Shown here: positions 34,340 to 44,058 of the stretch, in pieces | Position numbering within the stretch: the first letter of the stretch is position 1 | How the letters are laid out: each line of letters opens with the position of its first letter | From: Pyrrhosoma nymphula | Lineage: Eukaryota > Arthropoda > Insecta > Odonata > Coenagrionidae | Length of the DNA: 64,000 bases | Assembly: GCA_963573305.1 (NCBI GenBank) | Contig: OY754329.1 | Span: 62,989,084-63,053,083, forward strand | Reading direction: 5' to 3' | Translations under genes and position numbers: made by a program | The notes under the pieces: model-generated | Told to the model about the DNA's origin: nothing | Database searches by the model: none | The model's input: the letters and a program-made list of their open reading frames with translations, nothing else

Positions 34340-34412
34340 TTTTTCATGGCTGGTGTCCTAATACCCCCTGCTTCACGCTCGTACGGTGGCTCGCGGGGGT
34401 AGTACGTAGATG
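34340..34412 (+). mobile_element. CR1-like 3' end remnant
   Basis: GGCTGGTGTCCTAATACCCC, then GGTGGCTCGCGGGGGTAGTA and CGTAGATGAA, match the 3' UTR end of the CR1-like copies at 33100 and 50610. The preceding 200 bp may be more of the same UTR. Confidence 0.6.
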
Positions 34413-34519
34413 AACCTTCTCACCATCCACCTATGCTTCCTTATTCGAGTATCCTGCAGAACTTCTCTATAGTATCTCCAAAACACGTGCTATACATTCA
34501 AGATTTTGTAATACCCGAG

Positions 34520-34760
34520 TTTATAACGAAAGTAAAGCTTTTACAATCCACAATTTGTAGTCAAAACATGTATGCATAATCCGGATTTCAATGCAATTGC
34601 ACCATCATCAGGTGCTTAATTGACCAATCAAGCACCTGATGATGATGCAAAAGCATTGATTCCGGATTGTGCATGCATTGTTTGACCAATAATTGTGGAT
34701 TGTAAAAGTTTTATTTTTTATATAAAATGGAAATCACCAAGTCAAACTGGATCTTATTTC
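34520..34760 (+). mobile_element. Element B: palindromic Penelope-like derivative
   Basis: 241-bp element whose arms (about 34520-34620 and 34625-34726) pair around a short spacer. The flanking duplication is TTTTGTAATACCCGAG (34504-34519) against TTTTGTAATAACCGAG (34761-34776). The right arm ends in an ATG (34727) followed by 11 codons, MEITKSNWILF, ending in TTT as in elements A and C-E. The left arm starts at the position equivalent to the ATG. Confidence 0.75.
34632..34672 (+). ncRNA. Hammerhead-like motif, element B
   Basis: Stem I GCAC (34632-34635) pairs perfectly with GTGC (34669-34672). The core CTGATGA is at 34636-34642. Stem II is ATGC-AAAA-GCAT. The second core strand is GATT instead of GAAA, followed by the palindrome TCCGGA. 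The architecture is conserved but the substituted core suggests loss of cleavage. Confidence 0.5.
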
Positions 34761-34776
34761 TTTTGTAATAACCGAG

Positions 34777-35388
34777 CAATATCTCTATAAACAATGAAAC
34801 ATTTACAGTGAAATAAACAGCAAATTAAAGGTAATATATAGTTACATAACGTCGTTAGTATGGAAAGTGTTTCATCTTAGTTTAATATTTTGATCAGCCA
34901 TTCATGAAAAAAGGTGCTCTTTTTGACACCAAAAAACGGTGACACCTTTTGTAACGCCAATAACGTTAAAATTACGCATTTGTCTTGTATGAACTTTTAA
35001 TCAGTAAAAAATTATGTATTTAAAACGTATTGACGGAAGCACAACAGCCTCGATAGAAATATTAATGCCTTGTATTGCTAAGTTTTTAGAACCTTTGTTA
35101 TTTTCGTTATGTAATGGTTGATGAGAAATTTTAAAATCACATTGACACCGTATGGTAACCTGAATATCGAATGTATGAACGAAAAAATTGCTCAATTATT
35201 CATGCGTTCAATAGCAATTTTACTTTTATCTTCGTTTTAGCAGTAGGTATTTATTCTCATTTCCTACAACCTTCACAGAACCCACTTCCCACCTAGGCCT
35301 CCAATCTCATACTCTCGCCCCTAGAAGTCCAAGTTTCGGAAACTTGCAACGCCACGCCCCCAAGTCAAGCTCCTAACTCTGCGGTCAT
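34777..35388. other. Spacer, nothing recognised
   Basis: No gene or repeat recognised. Confidence 0.3.
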
Positions 35389-35772
35389 TTAATAATCGTG
35401 TAAAAAAAATTGGTCTCTCATCTCGTGAAACATTCCAGCAGGACGGAGGAAAATGGAAATCGTTAACGGAATCGCACGTGCTCGTGTTAGCCCGACGTCT
35501 CCGCGCGCGCTACTTAACGAAATTAATGCGCCAAATTGATCGGGATCCTCGACCACGAGGATATCTTGCGGCGAGATGGAAAGTGGCCGCAAGAAGGGAG
35601 AGCTATCAACCCAAATAAACTGCAACGCGTGCACGCCCCGTGGCAGCAGAATTTTATGGACGCTGCTGCCGAACGGAAATGCGGATGAGCTCGGCTTCCA
35701 TCCAGATAGCTCAAGGTTTTGCTTCAATTTCCGGTTTTTAATTTGAATTTTCAAATGGTTTCCACCATACAT
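35389..35772 (-). CDS. Hypothetical open frame, 127 residues
   Basis: The frame begins with a true ATG at 35772 (MYGGNHLKIQIKNRKLKQNL) and continues as a mixed, not low-complexity sequence: SGWKPSSSAFPFGSS, LLPRGVHALQFIWVDSS, SISPQDILVVEDPDQFGA, LTRARAIPLTISIFLRPAGM. The DNA is GC-richer than its flanks. I recognise no domain, signal peptide or membrane segment. No flanking exon, promoter or splice signal was confirmed. It may be a host exon, an old element's coding remnant, or chance. One of the longest ATG-initiated frames here outside retrotransposon fragments. Confidence 0.25.
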   Translation of the reverse strand: MYGGNHLKIQIKNRKLKQNLELSGWKPSSSAFPFGSSVHKILLPRGVHALQFIWVDSSPFLRPLSISPQDILVVEDPDQFGALISLSSARGDVGLTRARAIPLTISIFLRPAGMFHEMRDQFFLHDY

Positions 35773-36009
35773 TTTCGAACTTTAGCGTGTGGTTGGTTTT
35801 TGTTAGGATGCTGACGGCAACGGAGGTCATTTGCGTAATTTAGGGCAAGTGGGGAGGTTAGAAAGGAAAATATATTTAGGGAATACAGGAGGTGAGATGG
35901 GAAATTGGAGGTACAGACGGTTTAAAAAGTTCTCTTCAGATAATCCTTTAAAATTCATCAAGCAACAATCTTAATTAAGGCACTTCACGGATTTATGCCT
36001 AAAATCAAT

Positions 36010-36700
36010 GAATATTTACCACTTACATACATACATACCCACGCCGACCAATTTCGGGGTAGGCATAGTCAAAAAAACTTATTCATTGCTGTTAGACGTA
36101 AAAAACTGGCTCTCTTTTAATATTTTCCTCCGTAATCCTTGCATGCCTCTCTTGCTTCTCTCTCACTCATGCATTGCTTCATACACGCTCCTACTGCTCC
36201 TAATATTTCTGCTCTCTGGATTCTCTTCCACCACATTCACCCATGGCTTTCACGGACTACCTCTTCCGCTCACACTATTCACTCTACTATCATATAACTG
36301 TCTTCTTATTCAACTCTTATACATTCTCTCAACATGGCCAAACCAATGAAGCACATTTCTATCATATATTTCTATTACTGGAGAATAAAACCCACATTCT
36401 TTCATGAGCCACTCATTATTTACCCTATCCATCCTACTTCTGCCGCAAACACTTCTCATGTACCCTATTCCCACTACATTTATCCTACCCTTATGCTTAT
36501 CGTGACATACCCAGGTTTCGCTGCCATATAATGAAGTCCGGAGGAGAACACTTTTGTTCACTGCGATTTTCGCTTACAATTAGACAAACGCTCTAGACAA
36601 ACAATCATTCCTTGCTGTATGCTCCACATTCTCTCCAAGACTTTCCTTCCGGATTTCGCACACCTTCTAATCACTTCATCTATCTTACCTAAGGTAAACC
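36010..36700 (-). mobile_element. Non-LTR retrotransposon RT C-terminal fragment
   Basis: The minus frame 36310-36561 (83 residues) reads LLRTSLYGSETWVCHDKHKG, GIGYMRSVCGRSRMDRVNNE, then LMKECGF and DRNVLHWFGHVERM. YGSETW, RSVCG+SRMDR and WFGHVERM are the usual blocks after the RT catalytic domain of insect RTE/Jockey-type enzymes. Downstream, 36309-36010, interrupted codons (KPWVNVVEENPESRN) continue the region. The catalytic part is missing. Confidence 0.7.
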
Positions 36701-37331
36701 TACCAAAGTTATCTATCTACAATAGTTGTTTTCTGCCATCCGAATGCATGCTAGTTATAATGGTCAAGTGATCAATCATCGTCATCAAGTGATCGGTTGG
36801 TAACGAGACACGAATATGGTGTACGTTAAAGTCAATAAATACCCTGGTGATTAAAGACTAGTACGAATATGGTTAGATGTCACCGTTTTCTAAAATAGTA
36901 AGACACTAGTAATTCGTACGGGGTTAAGAGTATGAGATAAGAAATCCTACCTTTTTGTAGGTTTGTGTCGTTAAAAAAATTACAGAATGTGTCCGTCAAC
37001 CGTCACCAAGGTAGTTGAAATGCACGTGCTGCTAGTCTAAATAAAAATTTACACTATATTTCCACTGTGTTGATAAGCAGCGACGAAAAAAAACTTTCAT
37101 ATTCATGAGATACTTTATGAAAATCATGTTACTCAAGCATTTACGAAACTAAGTAACCCCCCTACCGCTAGCAAACTGTTGACTGGATGGGAGCTGGGGC
37201 ATAACGTCACGATACGAAGAATCACCGTATTTCCGGTTCGATTTGTATAATTTTATCACTCATCCGCTTCGAATTTAACGACGAAGAATTTCACAGTTGG
37301 GCGAGCAAAAAGTGATTAAACACTTCGCACT
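36701..37331. other. Spacer, nothing recognised
   Basis: AT-rich, no gene seen. GTGATCAATCATCGTCATCA and a following AAGTGATCGGTTGG form a minor local repeat. Confidence 0.3.
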
Positions 37332-37815
37332 TTCGGAGGTCCCACCGTGATACTCTGTAAGTCCAAACATTTACTGTATTCCTTATTTTTGTTTTATATT
37401 GTTTAAAACATACTAATATGCCACTAACGACGTGCCTTAACCACTAGATAACAACCTTTAGGCACAAAATATGCAGAATGATCGACAGATACATTTATAC
37501 CGAGCACTTCTTCCAGCCGTAGGAGGTGCCTACAGCGCGATTTCTATTGAGTAATGTATTTTGACTTACATTATTGCAACACTTCACCCGTAACTCAAAA
37601 CATAATATGGATAGGTGCATACGTTTTATCACCACTTTATTTCCTAGGATAATTCGTTTATTTTGAAGTTTTTCGCGAAAATGGCAATCATATTACATAG
37701 GTAGAAAAATACAGTTTTTCCCATGTTTATCCTATTCTCGCTTTTAACTCCATGTAATTCCAAGTTAAATTTGTCAAAATAAATAGAGTGGAAAGGTATA
37801 ATTGTTGCACATGTC
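37332..37815 (+). mobile_element. MITE beta, copy 4, left part
   Basis: Same order of blocks as beta copy 1 at 45744-46313: a GGAGGTCCCACCGTGATACT start, TTACTGTATTCC, TTCCAGCCGTAGGAG, CGCGATTTCTATTGAGTAAT, GTTTTTCGCGAAAATGGCA and GAGTGGAAAGGTATAATTG. It is interrupted by an RTE fragment and resumes at 38290. Confidence 0.65.
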
Positions 37816-38289
37816 ATCAGTAATAGAAGGGGTAGTCATGTAAAGAAGAGGTTGGTGAAGAGCTTGATATGAAGTGTAGCATTGTACATATGGGCAGAAA
37901 CAAGGACTCAGAGAAAAGAGGACGAGAATAGGCTGCAGACGTTCAAGATATGGATGTGGAGGATAATGGAGAATGTGCGGTGGACGGTAAGGAAGACAAA
38001 CGAGAAAGTGCTTGACATGGTTGGTGAGGAGAGGAAACTTCTGGATGAGATAAGCGGGAGGCAGGGTAGGTGGCTAGTAGTGTTAATAAGAGGAGATCGG
38101 TTGCTCAAGGCCGTGATAGAGGGAGGGACGCTGGGTAGGCGGGGAAGGGAGAGAAAGAGAATTGGTTTTATGAAAGGGATGAAGAATGGTAGGACGTACG
38201 CTGAGATGAAGAAAGAAATACTCGAGGTAAATAGAGCCCTGCACGTGTTAAAATCTAAAGGATTTTTTTTCCAGACTTTCATGAAAACC
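37816..38289 (+). mobile_element. RTE-like RT C-terminal fragment inside MITE beta
   Basis: The longest fragment of this family here. Codons for KKRLVKSLI (about 37840) are followed by an open stretch 37882-38292. It reads TRTQRKEDENRLQTFKIWMW, RRIMENVRWTVRKTNEK-type, VLDMVGEERKLLDEISGRQG, RWLVVLIRGDRLLKAVIEGG, GRRGRERKRIGFMKGMKNGR and TYAEMKKEILEVNRAL. This is the part after the RT palm and thumb. No catalytic FADD is included. It lies between two halves of a MITE beta copy, so it inserted after the MITE. Confidence 0.75.
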
Positions 38290-38399
38290 TAAATTTAACC
38301 GGTAGATTACTAGCGAATGAATCAAACATATTTTCCCGAAAAGTAACCGGAATATGAATAAAACGACGTTTAAGACATTTGACGGTGGAACCACCTTAA
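38290..38399 (+). mobile_element. MITE beta, copy 4, right end
   Basis: Ends with TTTAAGACATTTGACGGTGG and AACCACCTTAA, the best-preserved beta right terminus, with TTAA at 38396-38399. The reverse complement, TTAAGGTGGTTCCACCG, matches beta left ends. Confidence 0.65.
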
Positions 38400-38890
38400 C
38401 AATGATTGCGATTTCAATTGTTATTCAAATCGGAATCATTGTTATCGCTGACGATTTCTCAAACTCTCTGATTCTCTCTTGTGACATCATAAACAGTCTA
38501 TAGAGGGAGGGAAAGATGTTGGCCAAACGCCGATCAAGAGGAAGGAAAGTTCTTGCTTTAAGAGGAAGAGACAAGACAGCGTCGTCTCACGTCCCTTTAA
38601 CGCTCGAAGGCTGCTTGTCAAAACAAATGAACATCGTGCTGCTAAGTAGCGAAGGAACAGACTTTCAAAGCCATGACAGATCCAATTAAGAATACCCCAG
38701 AGGGTTATTCAGGGAGGACTCGAGATTTTGAGTCTCGAAAACGGTGAAAATTCGACAACACACGAATTATACCCACTACAGGATCCAAATGTTGAGATTG
38801 TTTTGAGGCTGTTGCGCCGCAGCAATGATATTGTCGAGGCTTGACGATTTCAAATAGAATCAAATTAGCTTCAAGATATAAAACAAGCAA
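38400..38890. other. Spacer, nothing recognised
   Basis: No gene or repeat recognised. Confidence 0.3.
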
Positions 38891-38896
38891 TGAAAT

Positions 38897-39106
38897 GTGA
38901 TTCTCGTGAGGAAGGATATAATGAGATGGGATGCTGAGGTGGCTAGAATACTGACTTCCCTACTCGAGGATCCGCGTTTGACTCCTGATAATCTTTCACC
39001 GGAATCCAGAATCCGAATCTACTCTTCTTTGGAGAACATTTCAAGAATGCTACACAGTTCACCGGATAGGACGTGTAGCTATGGACCCTCTGGTGTCTCT
39101 CACTAA
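38897..39106 (+). CDS. Hypothetical short coding-like frame
   Basis: The open stretch reads RWDAEVARILTSLLEDPRLT, PDNLSPESRIRIYSSLENIS, RMLHSSPDRTCS. It has helix-like spacing of Leu/Ile and no low-complexity bias, unlike most frames here. An internal ATG is at 38930 (MRWDAEV); the frame's first codon is not ATG. No domain recognised, no splice sites confirmed. It may be a host exon or a piece of an unrecognised element. Confidence 0.2.
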   Translation: MILVRKDIMRWDAEVARILTSLLEDPRLTPDNLSPESRIRIYSSLENISRMLHSSPDRTCSYGPSGVSH

Positions 39107-39845
39107 GATCAGGCTAATACCGACGCACAGTGGTCGAAAATCGAAAAGAAGCAGGCCTAAAGTCCAAAATTGCTTTTTTGAGAGAGAAAATTTAAATTTC
39201 TCATAGATAATCCCCAATGATTGAAGACTGTGGAATGGTAGGTCATCTGTCGTGGTTACGAGCCGTAAGTTATATACGGAGGCTGACAAAAATATACCCG
39301 AATTTCCCAAAATAAATTGTCTTTAATTTTCTCCAAAATCTTTTAAGTCGTTACGTAGAAACGTAGATATGCGGCAGGCATGAATATATTCATTCTTCCA
39401 AGTTGTATTAATGGTGAGATTGTGGGAGTAATTTTATGAAATAAGATATATTGACTTGACGATCTCCCTTTACTATGCCTTAGTTTTAGGTATTGTTTTT
39501 TCCTTTGTGCTCTTAGGTCACAAAATGAAGGGCGCTCTTTTCAGAAAAAGTGACCAGGGTTGGTGCCAACCGGGTGTTCGCATTACTAATATTTACCCTT
39601 GTAAAGGATTACCATGATAAACAACTTATAATGCGAACGGGGCATTACTAGAGCCATCATATTATATACATGTAAAATTTATCATAACAACGGCTACAAC
39701 GATTCTGATGAGACTCAATAGCCCTAAGGTCCTAAATAGAGGGCTTTAGGTACGAAAAACTATTTTTGGTCTGTTTTTAGGCCAAAGTCATTGATATTTC
39801 CGGCCCAAAGAAGATTTCCGGGCCAAAGATTGATAATAATAGTTA

Positions 39846-39960
39846 TAGATGGCATAGCATTATCGTCTACCAAACTGAAGGAAGTAAATTCGAATCCCGC
39901 CCGGATGGTTTTTCACCACCTAGGACATGGTTGTGTATTTTGATTCGGTCGTAATTAAAT
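39846..39960 (+). mobile_element. tRNA-headed SINE remnant
   Basis: An A-box-like GATGGCATAGCATTATCG and a B-box-like AAATTCGAATCCC (39887-39899) followed by GCCCGG give a tRNA-like head. The body starts with ATGGTTTTTCACCACC. The boundary on the right is not clear. Confidence 0.5.
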
Positions 39961-40270
39961 TATATTCGTCGTAATTGGAGAAAAAAGTGAGTGATAAAAA
40001 AATAATTAATCAAGTATTTTACTGCACGACATTAAGATATGGTAAAATACACTTAACACAATGAGGCGTGGACTTAATATCACGAGGATATTTAAATTGT
40101 TTTTCTCTAGCGTCCGATTTTAGTTGCTGGTCAAGTATTAGCTTAAAAAACTACATCCCGATCGAAGATAGATAGTTAGTTGTTATTTTCACCCAGGGCG
40201 GGAGAACCCCCATTAGCACTCCAATGTTTGGAAAGTTTGCTCCGTTGCTGCTTAGCAACAAGTTATTCAT

Positions 40271-40636
40271 ATTGGAATGAAAAAAACTTTGTAAATTTCA
40301 CATGAGTAAGTTTAATACGACCAGTTTCATCGCTTGAGCGACATCTTCAGGTACAAATACAAGGAAATCACATCTTTAAATACACTAGGAACAATTGGGG
40401 GCGGAAGGCTGGACAAGGGGGATGAGTGAGGTAGAGGGCTCATCCCCCTAGTCCAGCCTTCCGCCCCCAATTGTTCCTAGTGTATTTAAAGATGTGATTT
40501 CCTTGTATTTGTACCTGAAGATGTCGCTCAAGCGATGAAACTGGTCGTATTAAACTTACTCATGTGAAATTTACAAAGTTTTTTTCATTCCAATATGAAG
40601 CAATTTCACAAAGTTACGCCTCAAACCATTCAATTT
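40271..40636 (+). mobile_element. Element C: near-perfect palindromic Penelope-like derivative
   Basis: Arms 40266-40426 and 40439-40599 are 161 bp each, separated by 12 bp, with a single mismatch seen by eye (AA versus TA next to the G run). The 11-bp duplication AAGTTATTCAT flanks the element (40260-40270 and 40637-40647). The left arm begins where the right arm reaches its ATG (40595). The right side adds 14 codons, MKQFHKVTPQTIQF, ending in TTT at 40636 exactly against the duplication. Transcripts would fold into a long hairpin. It is probably the youngest member of its group here. Confidence 0.85.
40511..40550 (+). ncRNA. Hammerhead ribozyme candidate, element C right arm
   Basis: Stem I pairs GTAC (40511-40514) with GTAT (40547-40550). 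The core CTGAAGA is at 40515-40521. Stem II is TCGC-TCAA-GCGA. GAAA is at 40537-40540. Stem III AC..GT closes a 2-nt turn (CTGGT), and the cleavage triplet GTC ends at 40546. All conserved core bases are present. An identical mirror copy lies on the minus strand in the left arm (about 40315-40354). Confidence 0.65.
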
Positions 40637-40799
40637 AAGTTATTCATTATTATTTTAATTTGTAGGAAGTCCATTAAGACATCCCTCGTGAGAGCAGAAA
40701 CAAAAAACATCTCTCGAGACAGTTTAAAATTTTAAGGGAGCTTCAAGTAATATTATTATGCGCCGTGGTTTTTATCGGTTGACTGCTCGTAAAATAAAA

Positions 40800-41210
40800 A
40801 CGAAAGCAACTCGGTCTTCTCGACCTTTCTCCGCGGCGCTTGAAGGAGTGGCTCTCGCTGAATGCCAAAAGGACGTTCGTCTTTAGTTTGACTCTCCCCG
40901 TCTGAAGGGCTCACTCTTTCTCTCTCTCGCTTCAAGCGTTAATCCCGTGAGCCTTGGACCACGTGTTGACTGCTGCCGCAGCGACGCCATCCGCCGCCGG
41001 CTCATTCCCCGCCTCCCTCTGGCCGCGAATCAAGCACCGAATCCGCCCATGCACCAGCGTAGTAATCCCGAGAAACGAGGAGATGCTCCTTCGACCAGTG
41101 GCCGAGTTTGCTGCTCTATAAAGGACGACTGCGGCTTCCATTGCACCGCGTCCCACTCATCTGCATCGTCCACTTCCAGCCGCCTCAAGGTTTCGTGGGA
41201 GGGGTGAATG
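40800..41210 (+). promoter_or_regulatory. GC-rich patch with TATA-like core promoter
   Basis: A GC- and CpG-rich 400-bp patch in AT-rich surroundings. CTCTATAAAGG near 41113-41123 is a good TATA box. A pyrimidine-flanked start of transcription would lie about 25-35 bp downstream, around 41145-41158 (CACTCATCTGC). CAAGGTTTCG at about 41186 could be a splice donor. The patch also has GA/CT runs (CTCTTTCTCTCTCTCGC, 40913-40929) of the kind bound by GAGA-type factors. No downstream protein was identified, so this is only a candidate promoter. Confidence 0.3.
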
Positions 41211-42370
41211 ACCAACCAAAATGTACCACACTATATGCAACAAATATCTTATACTCATTAACGAGTAATAATTGTATGCAGAATATTGTATTGCATAAGA
41301 AAGATAAAATTTTTAAGTACAACTTAGACCAGTTTTTCTTTGTAAGTATTGCTGGATGCCACTGCTTTTGGAGGTTTCTATGGTTTCTGCAGAATGCTTG
41401 TGACAAAATGTTTACGTTGCAATAGCTCAACAAAGGAGTTGCGACCCCATGTTCAAAGGTCAAAAATGCTTAAAATAACTTCCACAACCTTCTTCAGAAG
41501 TTTTGCACTTTCCTCCTGAAACACCCTGTATATGTATGTAAAATTGATCTCGGAAACGGCTCCTAGCGGTTTTGATGAGACATCGCACATTGAGGGTTTT
41601 AGGAACGAGAAATTCATTAGGCTGGGTCGGGAATCGGGAAAATTCGTCAGGTGGCCGAGTTAAATCCCAGAAAAGATTTCCGGGCCTAATCATGAAAATC
41701 TTGGAAATAAATAGGGACTTCATGGTAGATTTGCTTTGTTTTACTACTTTAACATATAATAAAATACTCTTAAGACGTTGGGACTAGTACTGCATTATGC
41801 GAGAGATTTTTAAATACCGTCTGCATTTGACTTACTGGTCCGTTAATTAAGATAGCTATGACCAAACACACTATTGTCGTATTTTTATCGCCTTTTTCAA
41901 GATTATTACCATGGTTCCAGGTGTTGCTGTTTATTTATTTTTCGAAAAATTATTAAACATGCCGTGTCCGGAGAATTGAGCTATTGGTAAATTCCACAAA
42001 CGCGAATTTCAACGACGTTCTAAAAATTAATTTTCTCTGCACAAGTGATTTCTTCGTGAATCCACCTAAAGAAAAATTACAATTCGATCAATTATCGGGC
42101 TCCAAATATTTCCAGAATCTATGAGGGTAAAGATGCTCTTCAGGTGCACTCGGACTTTTTGCTCTATCGGCGTTCATTTTTACTTTACAAAAATAATTTT
42201 ATACTTTTGTATATTTTTTTAAACTTAGACCATTATTTACATGCCTAAATCTGTTGGACGTTTACTTCTGGAGATGTTGGTATTGAAATAGGGTCAATTT
42301 CGGTGAATGCATTATGAAAAATATATACATGATCAGAGATATAAGAATTGTGCAGGAAGCCTGCGAGACG
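41211..42370. other. Spacer, nothing recognised
   Basis: Short frames at 41108-41425, 41185-41463 and 41460-41723 show no recognised domain. Confidence 0.3.
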
Positions 42371-42383
42371 TGTTGTTGGTACT

Positions 42384-42792
42384 AAATGTAAGAGAAACAA
42401 TTGCACTTTTCCACAATATGGTTTATTGCGTACAACGCGTTTCGGCTCACAGAGCCATCATCAGGTACAAGACAAAGTTATAAGAGAGTACATCGCATAT
42501 ATATGTCTTTTCCGAGGAGGGGGGGGGGGTAGTGGGAGGAGACCAGAGGAGGAGGGGAGGGGACATCAGCACCAGACACCCCTCCTCCTCCTGGTCTCCT
42601 CCCACTACCCCCCCCCCTCCTCGGAAAAGACATATATATGCGATGTACTCTCTTATAACTTTGTCTTGTACCTGATGATGGCTCTGTGAGCCGAAACGCG
42701 TTGTACGCAATAAACCATTTTGTGGAAAAGTGCAATTGTTTCTCTTACATTATGAAGAACTTCCTCGATATCTCGCCTGAATCTGTTGAATT
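42384..42792 (+). mobile_element. Element D: palindromic Penelope-like derivative
   Basis: Arms of about 175 bp (42385-42562 and 42579-42751) surround a 16-bp spacer; the inner parts are G- or C-rich runs. The 13-bp duplication TGTTGTTGGTACT flanks the element (42371-42383 and 42793-42805). The right arm runs to an ATG at 42752 that opens MKNFLDISPESVEF, ending in TTT at 42791-42793. The left arm starts just before the equivalent of that ATG. Architecture identical to elements A-C and E, with a different module sequence. Confidence 0.85.
42668..42706 (+). ncRNA. Hammerhead ribozyme candidate, element D right arm
   Basis: Stem I is GTAC (42668-42671) with GTAC (42703-42706). CTGATGA spans 42672-42678. 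Stem II is GGCTC-TGT-GAGCC (42680-42692). GAAA is at 42693-42696. The palindrome ACGCGT (42696-42701) gives a stem III that can pair between two copies. Cleavage is predicted after T42702 (GUU triplet, an allowed NUH). Every core position matches consensus. The mirror copy is in the left arm on the minus strand. Confidence 0.7.
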
Positions 42793-42805
42793 TGTTGTTG
42801 GTACT

Positions 42806-43171
42806 GTTTATTATGATAATATAGAAGCATTATATAGCAAATCAAAGAATTATCAGAGAGAAGATATGGAAAGAATGGATGATGGAAAAATGCAAAAAAA
42901 TGGAATCATCGAGCGAGAGGCAGAAGATATTTGGGGCGTCTACACAAGGAGTGTAAAGACTGATACTGGAGAAAGTTATAACAAGCTTAATTTATAAAAC
43001 TTACAGAAAGAAGAAGACGAACTAGTTACGACACCTGTCGAGCTACCTTGTTATGTTTTCTCCATCGCAGCTATCATATCCCCTTATCGTTTGAGGAATA
43101 AATTACATTTTATAATCCCTTGTCCCCTATTATCAGAACATGGATCTAGGGATGAGAAACCGCTACCTTAA
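42806..43171. other. Spacer, nothing recognised
   Basis: No gene seen. The frame at 42686-42997 starts inside element D and is accidental. Confidence 0.3.
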
Positions 43172-43220
43172 CTACCACACCTACCCGATCCCTCAGTCAG
43201 GGATCGCGTGGGTGTGGTAG
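43172..43220. repeat. 22-bp inverted repeat (hairpin)
   Basis: CTACCACACCTACCCGATCC-CT (43172-43193) pairs with 43199-43220 (reverse complement with about two mismatches) around a 5-nt loop. It is GC-richer than its flanks. Function unknown. Confidence 0.6.
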
Positions 43221-43959
43221 GGAAGTTCGATTAGGATACTGTTTATTCTCTCCGTTTCCATCTTCAAAAATTCCTTCCTTTCCTATTTCTCCCGTCAGGT
43301 ATCTCCGGTCTCTCTCCATTCCATTTAAAATGCCTATGCGTTCCAGCCTGTATTCGATATTTTCAAAACTATCCGGAATACCTTTAGGCTGGTTTGTGGA
43401 GGCCATCTCTAGTGCAGTGCTCCATCCGTCACCTGGGCCGTAATATTGTGAACCTCTTGGCTCTTTTCAATAGTTCATTCTTTTAAGCGCAGATTTTTTT
43501 CTCTCTACCTGTTTGCTTAACACTAAAAATCCTCCCTTGTCCGAATTTCGCTCCTATATTTACTGAAGCAAATAACCTCAGTTGTCGGTCTCCTCTCCTA
43601 CAAAATGCTGTTACCTATATAGTGCAAGCACGGGGTCATTCGTTTCGGTTGGCTAGTAGCGCAGGCAGAGGGGACCCAAAGTAGTCACCTGCCTCTAAAT
43701 TTGGCCCCTCCCGCTATGCGTAATGCTCCTATTATTTTGTGACTGTATCATATTAAAAAAAAACACCAATTGAATTTTTCGTTTCTCATTTTAAAAACTT
43801 GAAGAAAGGCTAATGGCTATTTGCTAATGATTGGTTACTATCAGCTGTCCATCCAGAGTAAATTATCGTTTCAAAATATACGTTTCATTTAGGAACATTT
43901 ATCATCATATTGAGATGTGGCGGTCAAATTACAATATTCAGTTGTAACTAAACTCGACC

Positions 43960-44058
43960 ATTCTTTATAAATTCACAGCAAGCACATTTTATCCTGTCCC
44001 CTGCTGCCTGCCATACACCCTTGAGGTGGATTTCAGGGTATTTTGTAGATGTAGATCA
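43960..44058 (+). mobile_element. CR1-like 3' end remnant
   Basis: CTGCCATACACCCTTGAGGT, GGATTTCAGGGTATTTTGTA and GATGTAGATC match the GGCTTGCAGGGTATTATGTA-type 3' end of the CR1-like copies, including the GATGTA tail. Confidence 0.6.

Noticed and set aside
42348..42735. Overlapping open frames on both strands at element D
   Set aside because: They arise from the palindrome and its G and C runs (Gly and Pro rich translations).
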